A stretch of 64,000 nucleotides of DNA from Bacteroidota bacterium (lineage in GTDB: Bacteria > Bacteroidota > Bacteroidia > Bacteroidales > TTA-H9). The notes beneath the pieces are model-generated. The model made no database searches. It was not told the DNA's origin and was given only the letters and a program-made list of their open reading frames with translations. This document shows positions 8,812 through 18,426 of this stretch, one piece after another. The translations under genes and the position numbers were made by a program. The DNA lies in assembly GCA_003250395.1 (NCBI GenBank), contig QKGM01000038.1, positions 62,001-126,000 on the forward strand, read 5' to 3'. Numbering within the stretch: position 1 is the first letter of the stretch; the number at the start of each line of letters is the position of its first letter.

Positions 8812-11800
8812 TCAGAGCGTTTTTTTATCCCCTTCAACCTCTACGTTCAGTGAATCGGTCAGCAGTGGGGCTGGAGGAGGTGTCCGTTTTTGAAAGATAT
8901 CTTTCAGTTTATTGAATTCACGTCTGTACGAGAAGCCGACACCCTGCGTATATGGCGAATTGTTGAAGATCTGATCCAGGTTGTTGGATCTGTTGAACGC
9001 TTTGAATTTAAACCTGCCGTCTTCGGTAAGCTTAACCTCCACATTCACATCCCCCACGATGTTGCTTGTGCGGTTTGATCCTTCCTGACCTGTCACACCA
9101 AGGTTACCATCTATTGTTACCCGGTTGTCGAAGAGTTGCGTTCGCATTATCACTTCAAATTCCTGTGCTGAAATGTTATCCCCCGGCCGGTAATTGATCC
9201 CTATATCCACATCACGGCTGACCTGCGACAGCAGATTGCTCACCTGATTGGATAACAGTTCAAAACCACTGATTCCAATCGTATTGGAAATGGAATTGTT
9301 ACCCGTCTTGAAACTAAAGTTGTTGAGCACAAGCAGCGATAGTATCTGCTGTGTCATGATTACCTCGTTGGTGGTATCAAGCTTGGCATAAATTACCTGT
9401 TTGTAGGTTTCATCAAGCTTTGGGAACTCCAGCCCGAATGAAATGTCGGGATTCAGCAGTTTGTTTTTCAGCCTGATTATGCTGTTGACCGGTATCCTTG
9501 CCTTGGTGATCGTTGAATCGAGTTCAAGGTCAAGGCCGGTTAATGTGGTTCTGTTGTGGTGAACTGCCGTGAGGTTGATGACCGCGTTGTAGGGGCTGCC
9601 ATTGAACCTGATATTACTCCCCTGCCTGATCTCGAATCCTCTGCTGAAAAGGTTCTTGTATTTGAAAAGGAAGTTTCCGCTGGTTATCTGGTATTCGCCG
9701 TTTAGCCCAAGGTCACCCTTGGAATTGACCGTGAGGTTTACGTCTCCCTGCCCACGGCATTCAATGTTGCCTGACTGATAGGGCAGGGCAATCTCGAGCC
9801 TTGCTTCGGGAGTTAGTGTCAGGTCAAAGTTCAGGTTGAACCCGTTAACATTTAGTTTGTATAGTGGCTTCTCTTCTATTGAGTCGTGAGGCTGGTTTAA
9901 AAAGATAATAAAGTCATTGTCGGCTATGGAGGTTGACATCGACAAAGGGAGAAAAATCTCTGTCCCTTTCAGCAGCTTAGTGCTGGCATTGAGCGATATG
10001 TTATCAAGTGGCCCGCTTATCCTGATTGGCCCTGAGGCAATGGCTGTACCATAAAAGAACCTGTTCTGGTAAGCATCTGTATTCATCAGGATAAACTGTT
10101 CGGGTTTTACGGTAACGTCGAGTTCGAAATCTTCAAGATAGTTATGCCTGATGACCCCTGTACAGATGGCTTTATGACCCAGAGAGTCGTTTAAAACCAG
10201 GTCGTCGAAGATGATTTTATCGTGTTCAATGTCGATTTCATCGGCCAGGCTGTATCGGGTGTTGAGGTAGTTGACCAGGAATTCTGTCCGCATCAGTTTC
10301 AATTTCCCATGGATATCAGGTTTAATATGGGTACCTACCAGTTCCAGCCTTGCAGTTGCATAACCTGAAATCTGCGACAGATTCCCAACAAGCAGCGGGT
10401 TGAGGGCATTCAGGTCAAAGTTTTCGATACCAATGTTGAGGTCGAAGTTTTGTTTTATCGAGGAAGGGTGGTAAAATCCTTTGATGCTGAGCGGATGATA
10501 TGAATAGTTCTCGCCATTGATAAGCGATGTGGCATCGATATGCAACGATTGTAACTGGTCATTCCATTCAGAGTTTAGGCTTAGTGTCCCCATACCAAAC
10601 CCGTTGAACCCAAAACTGTCGACAGTGGCATTGGCAATGACACGTGGTTGTTCGAAAACATTGAATGCAACCGCTTCGCCATTGATCAGGCCGTCGAGAT
10701 TTAATCCATTTCGTGCCAGCAGGGGATCGAAATTGGATAGGTCAAAACTGATAAAATTTGCCCTGAGCTGAGCCACAGTATCGTCGGCAAGCGTCCCCTG
10801 CAGGGTGAGCCACTGCTTCCCGTTTGAAAGCCCTACCTGGTTAAAGTGCCATCCGGTGCTGTCTATTATCATGCTGTTGTTGGGCGGGAACATCCAGATT
10901 TGCCTGCCAATGTTGATTTTCGAGTGGGTCACGCTGATGTCTACTGCCCTTTGCCTTCCGAAGCTTGCATAACCCGACAGGTCACCCCGGTTGAGATCCC
11001 TTATATCGATGTCATCCCATTTAAGATCGAACAAGATACTGTCGTTGGCCACGTTGGCCAAGAATGCCAGGCTGTCGAAAGCTATCAGGGTGGAATCGGA
11101 TTCATATGATTCATCGAAAATGAGTCGTTTGCAGCCAGTTTCAATTACAAGCCGTTTGTTTTGTGTCTGGCTTTTCAAAAACCAGTGCTCTAACCGTTTT
11201 CCCCCGATCCCGATAGCGGGGGCATTGGCCTGAAGATTGAATTCTACTGCTTCTGCATCGTAATATCCTGTTATTCTGGTGCCGTGGGCAATTTTCAGGG
11301 TGGGGAAGAAGAGTGCTGTTACCGCGTCAGGATTCAGAATATGCAACTGGTATGAAAACTGTTGGCCACTCAGGTCTTTTTCGATAAGCTCGTCCCTCAT
11401 CTTGAACGATGCCAGGTAGTTGCGGATAAACAGCGTGGTTGATCCCCCGATCTCCGAAAATTTAATTCTCCCTTTGATCAGGCCGTCGGCAATATCAGAA
11501 CTGAGGCTGATCATCCTTTCTCCATCAGGTAGAGAATCGGTTCTGATATCGATAGAATTCATGTTATAAGTGGCGTGCGAATTGGTAACCACGAGGTTGT
11601 CGATGTTGATGCGCCCGGTAGTGTTATCAAGTCCTGACCCACTGAAATCGGTCGACAGTATGGCCGAAATCACCATTGTCGAATCGGTCTTTGCAAGCCC
11701 AAGTTTTGCCGGGTTGAACTGAGATATGGCAGTAGTAAAATTAAAGGTTGGCAGCTTCCGGCTCAGATCGGCGATTCCATTAAAGCTCAGTTTCAGATTG

Positions 11801-13317
11801 GGGTCGTGGATGCCCAGTATCCCGTTGAAACGTTTCTGGTCGAACAAACCACTGATGTTGATTTCATTGTATTCGTAGCCGTTGACCCGCCATTGCCTGA
11901 TTGTTCCATCGATGTCGAGATACAGGTTTTCAAGCGATACCCCGTGTCCCTTCAGTGATGCAGCCATTGTTACCGGCCCTATCATGGCTTCACCTGCCAG
12001 AATGCCTGCATCGAATCTGTCGAGTTTCAGGTTCCCTTCATACTCTAGTTCGTATAACCTGCTTTGCCGTAATACAAGGTCTGTTTGTACTGTCCCGAGG
12101 GCGGTATGGAAAGTGGCATCGGCTACAAAATCGTTGAAGAAGCCGGTGAAATTTCCTTTGATCCCAAGGAACCCCAACCGGCGTAATTCCCTTGGCAAGG
12201 TTACCTGGTCACCAACTTCCCCGTATTTCGACCCAAGTTTAAACCGTTCAATATCGGCGGTATTGGTGTTGAAATCCTTCACTTTTAACCTTATGAAAGT
12301 CTCTTCCACGTTTGGAAGCCCCACCAGTTGTATGGCCCCGTCAAAGCGCGATTCGTCGCCAAAGGTGAAGGTAAACTGGTCGGATTTCATGTTGTTCACC
12401 CTCCCGTTGACGACTCCGCCAAACTGAACATCGTTGTCCATCCCCACCAGCGAGGTGCTGAAGGGAGCCAGCTCAGCAAGGTTAAGCGCCGACCATCTGA
12501 TAAAAGCTTCCATGCTGATGCTGTCGATGAAGGTCTCGTAATCTTTCCAGTCGTTGTATTTGAATACGAAGTCGCAATCAAGGTCGCTTTTGGGCGTAAG
12601 CAACCTGGTGTCGAATGCCTGCAGGGTGGTAGGGCTTAGCCTGAAGTGACCTGTCAGGTCATCAAGAATCAGCCCGCTGCGCTCTTTACCCGTGAGCCTG
12701 CTCAATACAAAATCGAACGAGTCGGCTATCATGGTAATGGCTTCGGCCTGCATATCGATGTCGTTCACGTCGATGTAGTGATAATCCATCCCCTGCATAT
12801 CACGGGGCTTGTTCTGGTTCAGATAGGTGAAATGAACAGAAGAAAGGCCGAGGTGCTCGCATTGTAGTTTCCAGTACGATGATTCTGAGGTCGTATCAGT
12901 ATTCTTTTTCCCGTTGCTGAACAGTCTTGCCAACGTGCTGTAATTAAAGCTTTTATCTCCGGCATACTTCACTATGTTTACTCTGGCACTGTCGAGTAAT
13001 ACCGTCGCCAGCCGAACCCGGTGGCGTGAGGGTTGCAGGCGAGAAGGGACTACCGTGAGCTTTTTAAAAGCAATAAAAGCATCGCCGGTTTTGTCAGGTA
13101 CTATCACGTCGGCCATTTGAATCTCAAAACGATATCCAACCCGCAACGAACCTATCGTGACCTGTTGGCCAATCTGCCCGCTGAGCCAGTCAGCTGCCTC
13201 GTGGCCCAGCCAGGTTTGCACGGAAGGGCTCCGCAGGAAAGCAAAGATCGCGGTGTGGATGGCCAGCAGGATCACTGCCGTGTAGAGTAATATTTTTGAA
13301 TACGATCTGATAGGCAA
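8812..13317 (-). CDS. tamB: TamB-like translocation/assembly module protein
   Basis: A 1501-residue protein with one N-terminal membrane anchor (about residues 9-30) followed by a very long, beta-rich region and a C-terminal TamB (DUF490) domain (about the last 400 residues, with NLTVNSKGDLGLNGEY and later DVDIGINYRPGD). TamB/AsmA-superfamily proteins span the periplasm as hydrophobic grooves and are tied to outer-membrane protein assembly and phospholipid transport. The length is normal for Bacteroidota TamB. No TamA/BamA-like partner gene is adjacent here. It begins 21 bases after the stop of a small membrane protein gene, so the two are probably co-transcribed. Confidence 0.9.
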   Translation of the reverse strand: MPIRSYSKILLYTAVILLAIHTAIFAFLRSPSVQTWLGHEAADWLSGQIGQQVTIGSLRVGYRFEIQMADVIVPDKTGDAFIAFKKLTVVPSRLQPSRHRVRLATVLLDSARVNIVKYAGDKSFNYSTLARLFSNGKKNTDTTSESSYWKLQCEHLGLSSVHFTYLNQNKPRDMQGMDYHYIDVNDIDMQAEAITMIADSFDFVLSRLTGKERSGLILDDLTGHFRLSPTTLQAFDTRLLTPKSDLDCDFVFKYNDWKDYETFIDSISMEAFIRWSALNLAELAPFSTSLVGMDNDVQFGGVVNGRVNNMKSDQFTFTFGDESRFDGAIQLVGLPNVEETFIRLKVKDFNTNTADIERFKLGSKYGEVGDQVTLPRELRRLGFLGIKGNFTGFFNDFVADATFHTALGTVQTDLVLRQSRLYELEYEGNLKLDRFDAGILAGEAMIGPVTMAASLKGHGVSLENLYLDIDGTIRQWRVNGYEYNEINISGLFDQKRFNGILGIHDPNLKLSFNGIADLSRKLPTFNFTTAISQFNPAKLGLAKTDSTMVISAILSTDFSGSGLDNTTGRINIDNLVVTNSHATYNMNSIDIRTDSLPDGERMISLSSDIADGLIKGRIKFSEIGGSTTLFIRNYLASFKMRDELIEKDLSGQQFSYQLHILNPDAVTALFFPTLKIAHGTRITGYYDAEAVEFNLQANAPAIGIGGKRLEHWFLKSQTQNKRLVIETGCKRLIFDESYESDSTLIAFDSLAFLANVANDSILFDLKWDDIDIRDLNRGDLSGYASFGRQRAVDISVTHSKINIGRQIWMFPPNNSMIIDSTGWHFNQVGLSNGKQWLTLQGTLADDTVAQLRANFISFDLSNFDPLLARNGLNLDGLINGEAVAFNVFEQPRVIANATVDSFGFNGFGMGTLSLNSEWNDQLQSLHIDATSLINGENYSYHPLSIKGFYHPSSIKQNFDLNIGIENFDLNALNPLLVGNLSQISGYATARLELVGTHIKPDIHGKLKLMRTEFLVNYLNTRYSLADEIDIEHDKIIFDDLVLNDSLGHKAICTGVIRHNYLEDFELDVTVKPEQFILMNTDAYQNRFFYGTAIASGPIRISGPLDNISLNASTKLLKGTEIFLPLSMSTSIADNDFIIFLNQPHDSIEEKPLYKLNVNGFNLNFDLTLTPEARLEIALPYQSGNIECRGQGDVNLTVNSKGDLGLNGEYQITSGNFLFKYKNLFSRGFEIRQGSNIRFNGSPYNAVINLTAVHHNRTTLTGLDLELDSTITKARIPVNSIIRLKNKLLNPDISFGLEFPKLDETYKQVIYAKLDTTNEVIMTQQILSLLVLNNFSFKTGNNSISNTIGISGFELLSNQVSNLLSQVSRDVDIGINYRPGDNISAQEFEVIMRTQLFDNRVTIDGNLGVTGQEGSNRTSNIVGDVNVEVKLTEDGRFKFKAFNRSNNLDQIFNNSPYTQGVGFSYRREFNKLKDIFQKRTPPPAPLLTDSLNVEVEGDKKTL

Positions 13318-13338
13318 AAGAGAATTAAAGTTCCTGAT

Positions 13339-14004
13339 TCATACGTTGCGATCGTCCTCAGGTTTCTTTTCCTGAGCCTGACCTGTTGCTCCTGTACCTG
13401 CTTCTTCCGGTGTTCCGGCATCAGTAGTAATCTGAACATTGATCCCGGTTCTGAGGCTGCGGAAAATCAACCATGCGAACAAAAGCGAAATCACCTTTAC
13501 AGCAACGATCATGCCGAAAAATAGTTTTTCAGCATGGTAATATAGCGAAAATGCCGGAATATCTTTCAAAAGTGCCAACAGCATGATTACCACGATCCAC
13601 CGGTAGAGCAACATCGAACGCCCCGCTGCCAGAACCGCCAGTATCATGTAAATTAAAGGGTAAATAAACAACACCACGGCTATGGGGATGAGAAACCGTC
13701 CGGGCAGTTCCTGAATCCCGAGCATCGTGATTACAGGCAGGGCGTTTAATGCCTCGGCAACTGCCAGAAGGCACAACAGGATAATAAGTATCAGGCGGCG
13801 CCACCTCTCTTTCTTTAAGGCCGTCACACCCGGGATCTGCTCTACCCACCCGGCCAGCCGGTTAAGGGTTACCATATCTGCCGTCCCCCTGAATCCAAAT
13901 TCACGGGCAAGTGTCTCGAATACCTGCTGGTGAGACAGGCCTTTGCGGAAGTGTTCGTGGGCAGAACGCCGAACCGATCGTCGCGAAATCTGTTTCACAT
14001 TCAT
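13339..14004 (-). CDS. Membrane protein of unknown function upstream of tamB
   Basis: I do not recognise this 221-residue protein. A basic, helical N-terminal part (residues 1-65, rich in Arg and His) could be a small helical domain. It is followed by about four hydrophobic segments between residues 66 and 200 and a charged, Glu/Gly-rich tail. It is probably an inner-membrane protein with cytoplasmic N-terminus. It is divergent from tsaD and 21 bases ahead of tamB, so the same transcript likely carries both. A near-match -7 box (GACCTTTG, minus, 14064-14071) lies 60 bases upstream. Confidence 0.65.
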   Translation of the reverse strand: MNVKQISRRSVRRSAHEHFRKGLSHQQVFETLAREFGFRGTADMVTLNRLAGWVEQIPGVTALKKERWRRLILIILLCLLAVAEALNALPVITMLGIQELPGRFLIPIAVVLFIYPLIYMILAVLAAGRSMLLYRWIVVIMLLALLKDIPAFSLYYHAEKLFFGMIVAVKVISLLFAWLIFRSLRTGINVQITTDAGTPEEAGTGATGQAQEKKPEDDRNV

Positions 14005-14083
14005 TCAATTAGTTAATACCGGAATGGGAGCCGGCTTGCCGGCACGATTCTCACTCCTGAATGCAAAGGTCTTATTTTTTATT

Positions 14084-14091
14084 TAGTTTTG
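14084..14091 (+). promoter_or_regulatory. -7 box (TAGTTTTG) for tsaD
   Basis: An exact TAnnTTTG element 34 bases before the tsaD start codon, in the divergent intergenic region. Confidence 0.55.
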
Positions 14092-14125
14092 CAGTCGAAA
14101 TTTTTCCCCGCCCCTGTAAATAAAT

Positions 14126-15154
14126 ATGGCTGAAAAAATCCCCTTTATTCTTGGTATTGAATCTTCCTGCGATGATACCTCTGCCGCGGTTCTTCATGGC
14201 GACCGGTTACTGTCGAATATCATTGCCAGTCAGGCTGTCCACGAGAAGTTCGGGGGTGTCGTCCCTGAACTTGCCTCCAGGGCTCACCAGCAAAACATCA
14301 TTCCTGTAGTCAATCAGGCCATCGTTGAAGCCGGGATTACGAAAGACCAGCTCGGTGCCGTCTGTTTTACCCGTGGCCCCGGTCTACTGGGTTCACTGCT
14401 CGTTGGAATCTCTTTTGCCAAATCTTTGGCCATTGGATTGGATATACCGATCATCGAGGCCGACCATATGCAATCGCATATACTGGCTCACTTTATCCAG
14501 CCTAAGGGTGAGGTAAAACCCGTTCCCCGGTTTCCTTTCCTTTGCCTCACGGTCTCGGGCGGACATACCCAGATTGTACTGGTGCGTGATCACTTCGACA
14601 TGACAGTGCTGGGGAAGACCATCGACGACGCTGCCGGTGAAGCATTCGACAAGGTGGCCAAGATCATGGGGCTTGGTTACCCCGGGGGGCCTGTTGTCGA
14701 CCGGCTCGCCAGAGAGGGAAACACGATGGCCTTTAAGTTTGCCCGGCCACGGATCGACGGGCTCGATTACAGCTTTAGCGGGCTGAAAACATCTTTCCTC
14801 TATTTTGTCCGTGACCAGCTTAAAGTGAATCCGCAGTTCATGGAAGAGCACAAGACCGACCTATGTGCCTCGATGCAGCGCACTATCGTTGAAACCCTGC
14901 TGGTTAAACTGGTTAAAGCCGCGAAGGAGACGGGGATACGTGAAGTGGCTGTGGCCGGAGGTGTATCGGCCAATTCGGCTCTGAGAACAGCACTGCTTGA
15001 GACTGCAAAGAAATACCGCTGGAACATGTACATCCCCGAATTTGCCTTCACCACCGATAATGCCGCCATGATAGCCATCTCGGGTTATTTCAAATATCTC
15101 AAGGGTGAATTTGCAAGCCAGGATGCCACCCCTTATGCCCGGCAACATTTTTAG
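14126..15154 (+). CDS. tsaD: tRNA N6-adenosine threonylcarbamoyltransferase TsaD
   Basis: A 342-residue cytoplasmic enzyme of the Kae1/TsaD (ASKHA-fold) family. With TsaB, TsaE and TsaC it transfers the threonylcarbamoyl group to A37 of ANN-decoding tRNAs (t6A). The N-terminal ILGIESSCDDTSAAV, the metal-binding HMQSH (His114, His118), the SGGHTQIVLV strand, the GEAFDKVAKIMGLGYPGGP segment and TTDNAAM near residue 310 are all family hallmarks. Length is typical. It stands alone on the plus strand, divergent from the tamB operon; the other t6A genes are not in the window. Confidence 0.97.
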   Translation: MAEKIPFILGIESSCDDTSAAVLHGDRLLSNIIASQAVHEKFGGVVPELASRAHQQNIIPVVNQAIVEAGITKDQLGAVCFTRGPGLLGSLLVGISFAKSLAIGLDIPIIEADHMQSHILAHFIQPKGEVKPVPRFPFLCLTVSGGHTQIVLVRDHFDMTVLGKTIDDAAGEAFDKVAKIMGLGYPGGPVVDRLAREGNTMAFKFARPRIDGLDYSFSGLKTSFLYFVRDQLKVNPQFMEEHKTDLCASMQRTIVETLLVKLVKAAKETGIREVAVAGGVSANSALRTALLETAKKYRWNMYIPEFAFTTDNAAMIAISGYFKYLKGEFASQDATPYARQHF

Positions 15155-15990
15155 GCCTGTCATCCAGTATCTTAAATTGTTTTCCTTTCCTTTTCTTTAA
15201 ACGGCTCTTTTTCCCCTCAGCTGTAGCCGGGTTATCCTTCTCTTTTACTCACCGGCTCACCCTGTGACCGGCACCCCCGTTTCTCTGGTATTCTGTTTGC
15301 CGGATCAGATGGTCAGAAAGCCTTCACTAAAATTGTGCCAAAAATTACACATAGTTATGATTCTTTCATATATATAATATTCCATAGATACTTTAAATAT
15401 AGGCTTTTCATAAGAAAAACCCGACTTTGATATAACTTTGGTCTCTCTTTGCTGGGACTGAGGTATAAAATCAGTTGCAAATAGCATCGTATCAGGTGAT
15501 TAAAAATGGGAGTTTTATAATGGTTTGTCGTGAAAAAATTTCGATAAGCGTATATTTTTTTTCAAAGAAGGGGTGGCAGAGTTAAAAAACTGCGTCTAAA
15601 TTCTGGAAAGTTGTACAAATTGTGGAATTCAGCAAGACGAAAAGGGCTTTTGCCTGGTTCCGGGTTTGAGATTTGCGGAGGTACGGGGTGGATCGCGGGT
15701 TAAAGTTTGCCCGACTGGATTCCGGGCTGCATGGAAGTTGCCAGGGTTGCACGAAGATTACCGGCCAGTTGCTTTAAATCGCATTATTCAGGTAATGGGC
15801 GGCATGGGTATGTTGGTTGATGAAGCCGTTGTTGCCTGTTGTTTTTTAGACAGGTCAAGACGGCTTTCCCCGTGTCCGGCCACATGCCTGGATAGGTTGT
15901 GGACTGATAACAGGGGTAATTTTGCTCGTGCCAGGCATACCGCGAAAGATACTTCGGGGGCATGTTTATATCCCCGTTTTTCCCGAAATA
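15155..15990. other. Long intergenic stretch with no gene recognised
   Basis: About 830 bases between tsaD and the nrdD promoter. Open frames here are short, lack any family motif and overlap one another on both strands. The first part is pyrimidine-rich; 15340-15560 is AT-rich; 15600-15960 is GC-richer and could be eroded coding sequence. I see no tRNA, no repeat array and no strong terminator. Confidence 0.5.
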
Positions 15991-15996
15991 ATTCCA

Positions 15997-16004
15997 TACT
16001 TTTG
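15997..16004 (+). promoter_or_regulatory. -7 box (TACTTTTG) for the riboswitch-nrdDG transcript
   Basis: An exact TAnnTTTG element placed so that transcription would begin about 16011, immediately before the first paired bases of the cobalamin riboswitch. The fit between promoter and RNA start supports both calls. Confidence 0.6.
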
Positions 16005-16013
16005 CAGCGATGT

Positions 16014-16185
16014 TGGTTCTCGAAATTGTTTAGCAGCAATAGAGATTAAAAGGGAATCCTGTGAAAATCAGGGACTATCCCCGTAGCTGTAAGTTCCAGT
16101 AAAGGCATGCACCCTTTAGCCACTGACTGTTAAGGTTGGGAAGGCGCATTGCCCGGAACAAGTCAGAAGACCTGCCATATCAGAC
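16014..16185 (+). ncRNA. Cobalamin (B12) riboswitch upstream of nrdDG
   Basis: The leader has the ordered landmarks of the cobalamin aptamer. There is an early stem TCTC/GAGA with inner arms ATTGTT/AGCAAT (about 16018-16045). It is followed by AAAAGGGAATCCTGTGAAAA (16048-16067), CCCCGTAGCTGTAA (about 16079-16092), GCCACTG near 16120, and the B12 box AGTCAGAAGACCTGCC at 16161-16176. About 150 bases remain before the nrdD start for an expression platform; I could not draw a convincing terminator or sequestering stem by eye. B12 riboswitches usually repress on ligand binding, so B12-replete cells would lower expression of the B12-independent, oxygen-sensitive class III reductase. Confidence 0.93.
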
Positions 16186-16335
16186 TTTTTCCGGTGCTTT
16201 CGGGTGAAAAGCCGCGGGACAGGCCTCTGTTGCACGTATCGTGTTGTAAGCTAACGCCTTTCTCCTTTCTCCCGTTTCCAGCCGAATGAGTCTTTTGATC
16301 CAGAACGAAATGGAACAAATAAATACATAAACGGT

Positions 16336-18426
16336 ATGGAACTATTTATTACTAAGCGGGATGGAAAGAGAGAGCCCTTTTCTGTCGACAAAATAAGGAA
16401 CGCGATCGCGAAAGCTTTTTTATCGGTTGGCAGCTTTGCCACGCAGGATGTAATTACCAATATCCTGAGCAGGGTAAGCATTGTAAACGAAGCCACGGTA
16501 GAAGACATTCAAAACCAGGTGGAGGTAGCCCTGATGGCCGAGCAGTATTATGCTGTAGCCAAGTCGTATATGCTCTACCGCCAGAAACATCTTGAGGACC
16601 GCGAGGTTCGCGACAAACTCAGGTTTCTGATGGATTACTGCGATGCTTCGAATGCCGCTACCGGAAGCAGGTTCGATGCAAATGCCAACGTCGAAAACAA
16701 GAACATGGCTACCCTGACGGGCGAAATTCCCAAGTCGGGTTTTATCCGCCTCAACCGCCGTCTGCTTACCGACCGGATTAAGGATATGTATGGAAAAGAG
16801 GTTGCCGACTGCTACATCAGCCTGCTCAATAATCACTACATCTACAAGAACGACGAAACCAGCCTGGCGAACTATTGCGCCAGTATCACCATGTACCCGT
16901 GGCTGATCGGCGGAACCAACTCAATCGGCGGAAACTCCAAAGCCCCCACCAACCTTAAATCTTTCTGCGGCGGATTTGTAAACATGGTTTTCATGGTATC
17001 AAGCATGCTGAGCGGAGCCTGTGCCACCCCGGAGTTCCTGATGTATATGAATTACTTCATCGGCCTGGAATATGGCGGGGATTATTTCAGGAAGGCTGAT
17101 AAGGTGGTCGATCTGTCGAAAAAACAACGCACAATTGATAAAATGATTACCGACTGCTTCGAGCAGATAGTCTATTCAATTAACCAACCCACGGGGGCAC
17201 GCAACTTCCAGGCGGTGTTCTGGAATATCTCCTATTACGACAGACCCTATTTCGAGAGCCTTTTCAGCGATTTTGTTTTTCCCGATGGCAGCAGGCCCGA
17301 CTGGGATTCGTTCAACTGGCTTCAGAAGCGTTTCATGCGGTGGTTTAATCACGAACGGACCCGCAGCATCCTCACGTTTCCCGTGGAGACCATGGCCCTG
17401 CTGACCGAAAACGGTGAACCGAAAGATAAAGAGTATGGCGACTTCACGGCTGAGATGTACAGCGAAGGACATTCGTTTTTCACCTACATGAGCGACAATG
17501 CCGATTCGCTCAGCAGTTGTTGCCGCCTGCGCAACGAGATAACGGATGTCGGTTTCAGCTATACCCTTGGCGCCGGAGGCGTTTCAACCGGTTCGAAAAG
17601 TGTGCTCACCATCAACCTGAACCGTTGTATCCAGCATGCCGTGCGCAATAGTATCCCCTATCAGTTCTACCTTGAGGAGATTACCGATCTGGTGCATAAA
17701 GTACAATTAGCCTATAACGAAAACCTGAAATTCATGCAGGGGAAAGGGATGCTCCCCCTGTTCGACGCGGGCTATATCAACATGGGGCGTCAGTACCTCA
17801 CCATCGGGGTAAACGGCCTGGTGGAAGCGGCAGAGTTCCTCGGCATCGAGATCACCGATAACCCGCGATACGCGGAATTTGTACAGGAGGTGCTTGGTAT
17901 CATCGAGTCGTACAACAAGAGATACCGCTCCAGCGATGTGATGTTCAACTGCGAAATGATCCCTGCTGAAAACGTGGGGGTTAAGCATGCCAAATGGGAC
18001 AGGCGCGACGGCTACAAGGTGAACAGGGATTGCTACAACAGCTATTTTTACATCGTGGAGGATGAATCGCTCAATATCGTCGACAAATTCCGCCTTCACG
18101 GAAGGAAATACATCGAGCATCTGACCGGTGGCTCAGCCCTCCACATGAACCTCGACGAGCATTTAACCAAGGGGCAGTACATGCAGTTGCTCCGGGTGGC
18201 TACCCGCGAAGGGTGTAATTATTTTACCTTCAACATCCCCAATACAGTCTGTAACGACTGTGGCCATATCGACAAACGCAATTTGCGGGAGTGCCCGGTA
18301 TGTAAAAGCAGTAATCTTGATTACCTGACCCGCATCATCGGGTATCTGAAACGGGTCAGCAATTTCTCGCAACCACGGCAGCAGGAGGCCGCCCAGCGCC
18401 ATTATGCTACGGTTTGTCAATTATAA
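16336..18426 (+). CDS. nrdD: Anaerobic (class III) ribonucleoside-triphosphate reductase
   Basis: A 696-residue glycyl-radical enzyme that makes deoxyribonucleotides without oxygen. The N-terminus (residues 1-90, ITKRDGKREPFSVDKIRNAI) is an ATP-cone allosteric domain. The central barrel contains the conserved NSIGGNSKAPTNLKSFCGGF region. The C-terminus has a four-Cys zinc site (CNDC ... CPVC) and the glycyl-radical loop RIIGYLKRVSNFSQPR with Gly669 as the radical site. Length is typical. Its start codon lies about 150 bases past the riboswitch B12 box, and nrdG overlaps its 3-prime end by 23 bases, so the two proteins are made from one transcript under B12 control. Confidence 0.96.
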   Translation: MELFITKRDGKREPFSVDKIRNAIAKAFLSVGSFATQDVITNILSRVSIVNEATVEDIQNQVEVALMAEQYYAVAKSYMLYRQKHLEDREVRDKLRFLMDYCDASNAATGSRFDANANVENKNMATLTGEIPKSGFIRLNRRLLTDRIKDMYGKEVADCYISLLNNHYIYKNDETSLANYCASITMYPWLIGGTNSIGGNSKAPTNLKSFCGGFVNMVFMVSSMLSGACATPEFLMYMNYFIGLEYGGDYFRKADKVVDLSKKQRTIDKMITDCFEQIVYSINQPTGARNFQAVFWNISYYDRPYFESLFSDFVFPDGSRPDWDSFNWLQKRFMRWFNHERTRSILTFPVETMALLTENGEPKDKEYGDFTAEMYSEGHSFFTYMSDNADSLSSCCRLRNEITDVGFSYTLGAGGVSTGSKSVLTINLNRCIQHAVRNSIPYQFYLEEITDLVHKVQLAYNENLKFMQGKGMLPLFDAGYINMGRQYLTIGVNGLVEAAEFLGIEITDNPRYAEFVQEVLGIIESYNKRYRSSDVMFNCEMIPAENVGVKHAKWDRRDGYKVNRDCYNSYFYIVEDESLNIVDKFRLHGRKYIEHLTGGSALHMNLDEHLTKGQYMQLLRVATREGCNYFTFNIPNTVCNDCGHIDKRNLRECPVCKSSNLDYLTRIIGYLKRVSNFSQPRQQEAAQRHYATVCQL

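Noticed and set aside
11882-12427. 181-residue plus-strand ORF opposite tamB
   Set aside because: A shadow of the continuous 1501-residue TamB frame; no motif.
15666-16049. 127-residue plus-strand ORF before the riboswitch
   Set aside because: No family-like motif, its end runs into the riboswitch, and the promoter for nrdDG lies within it.
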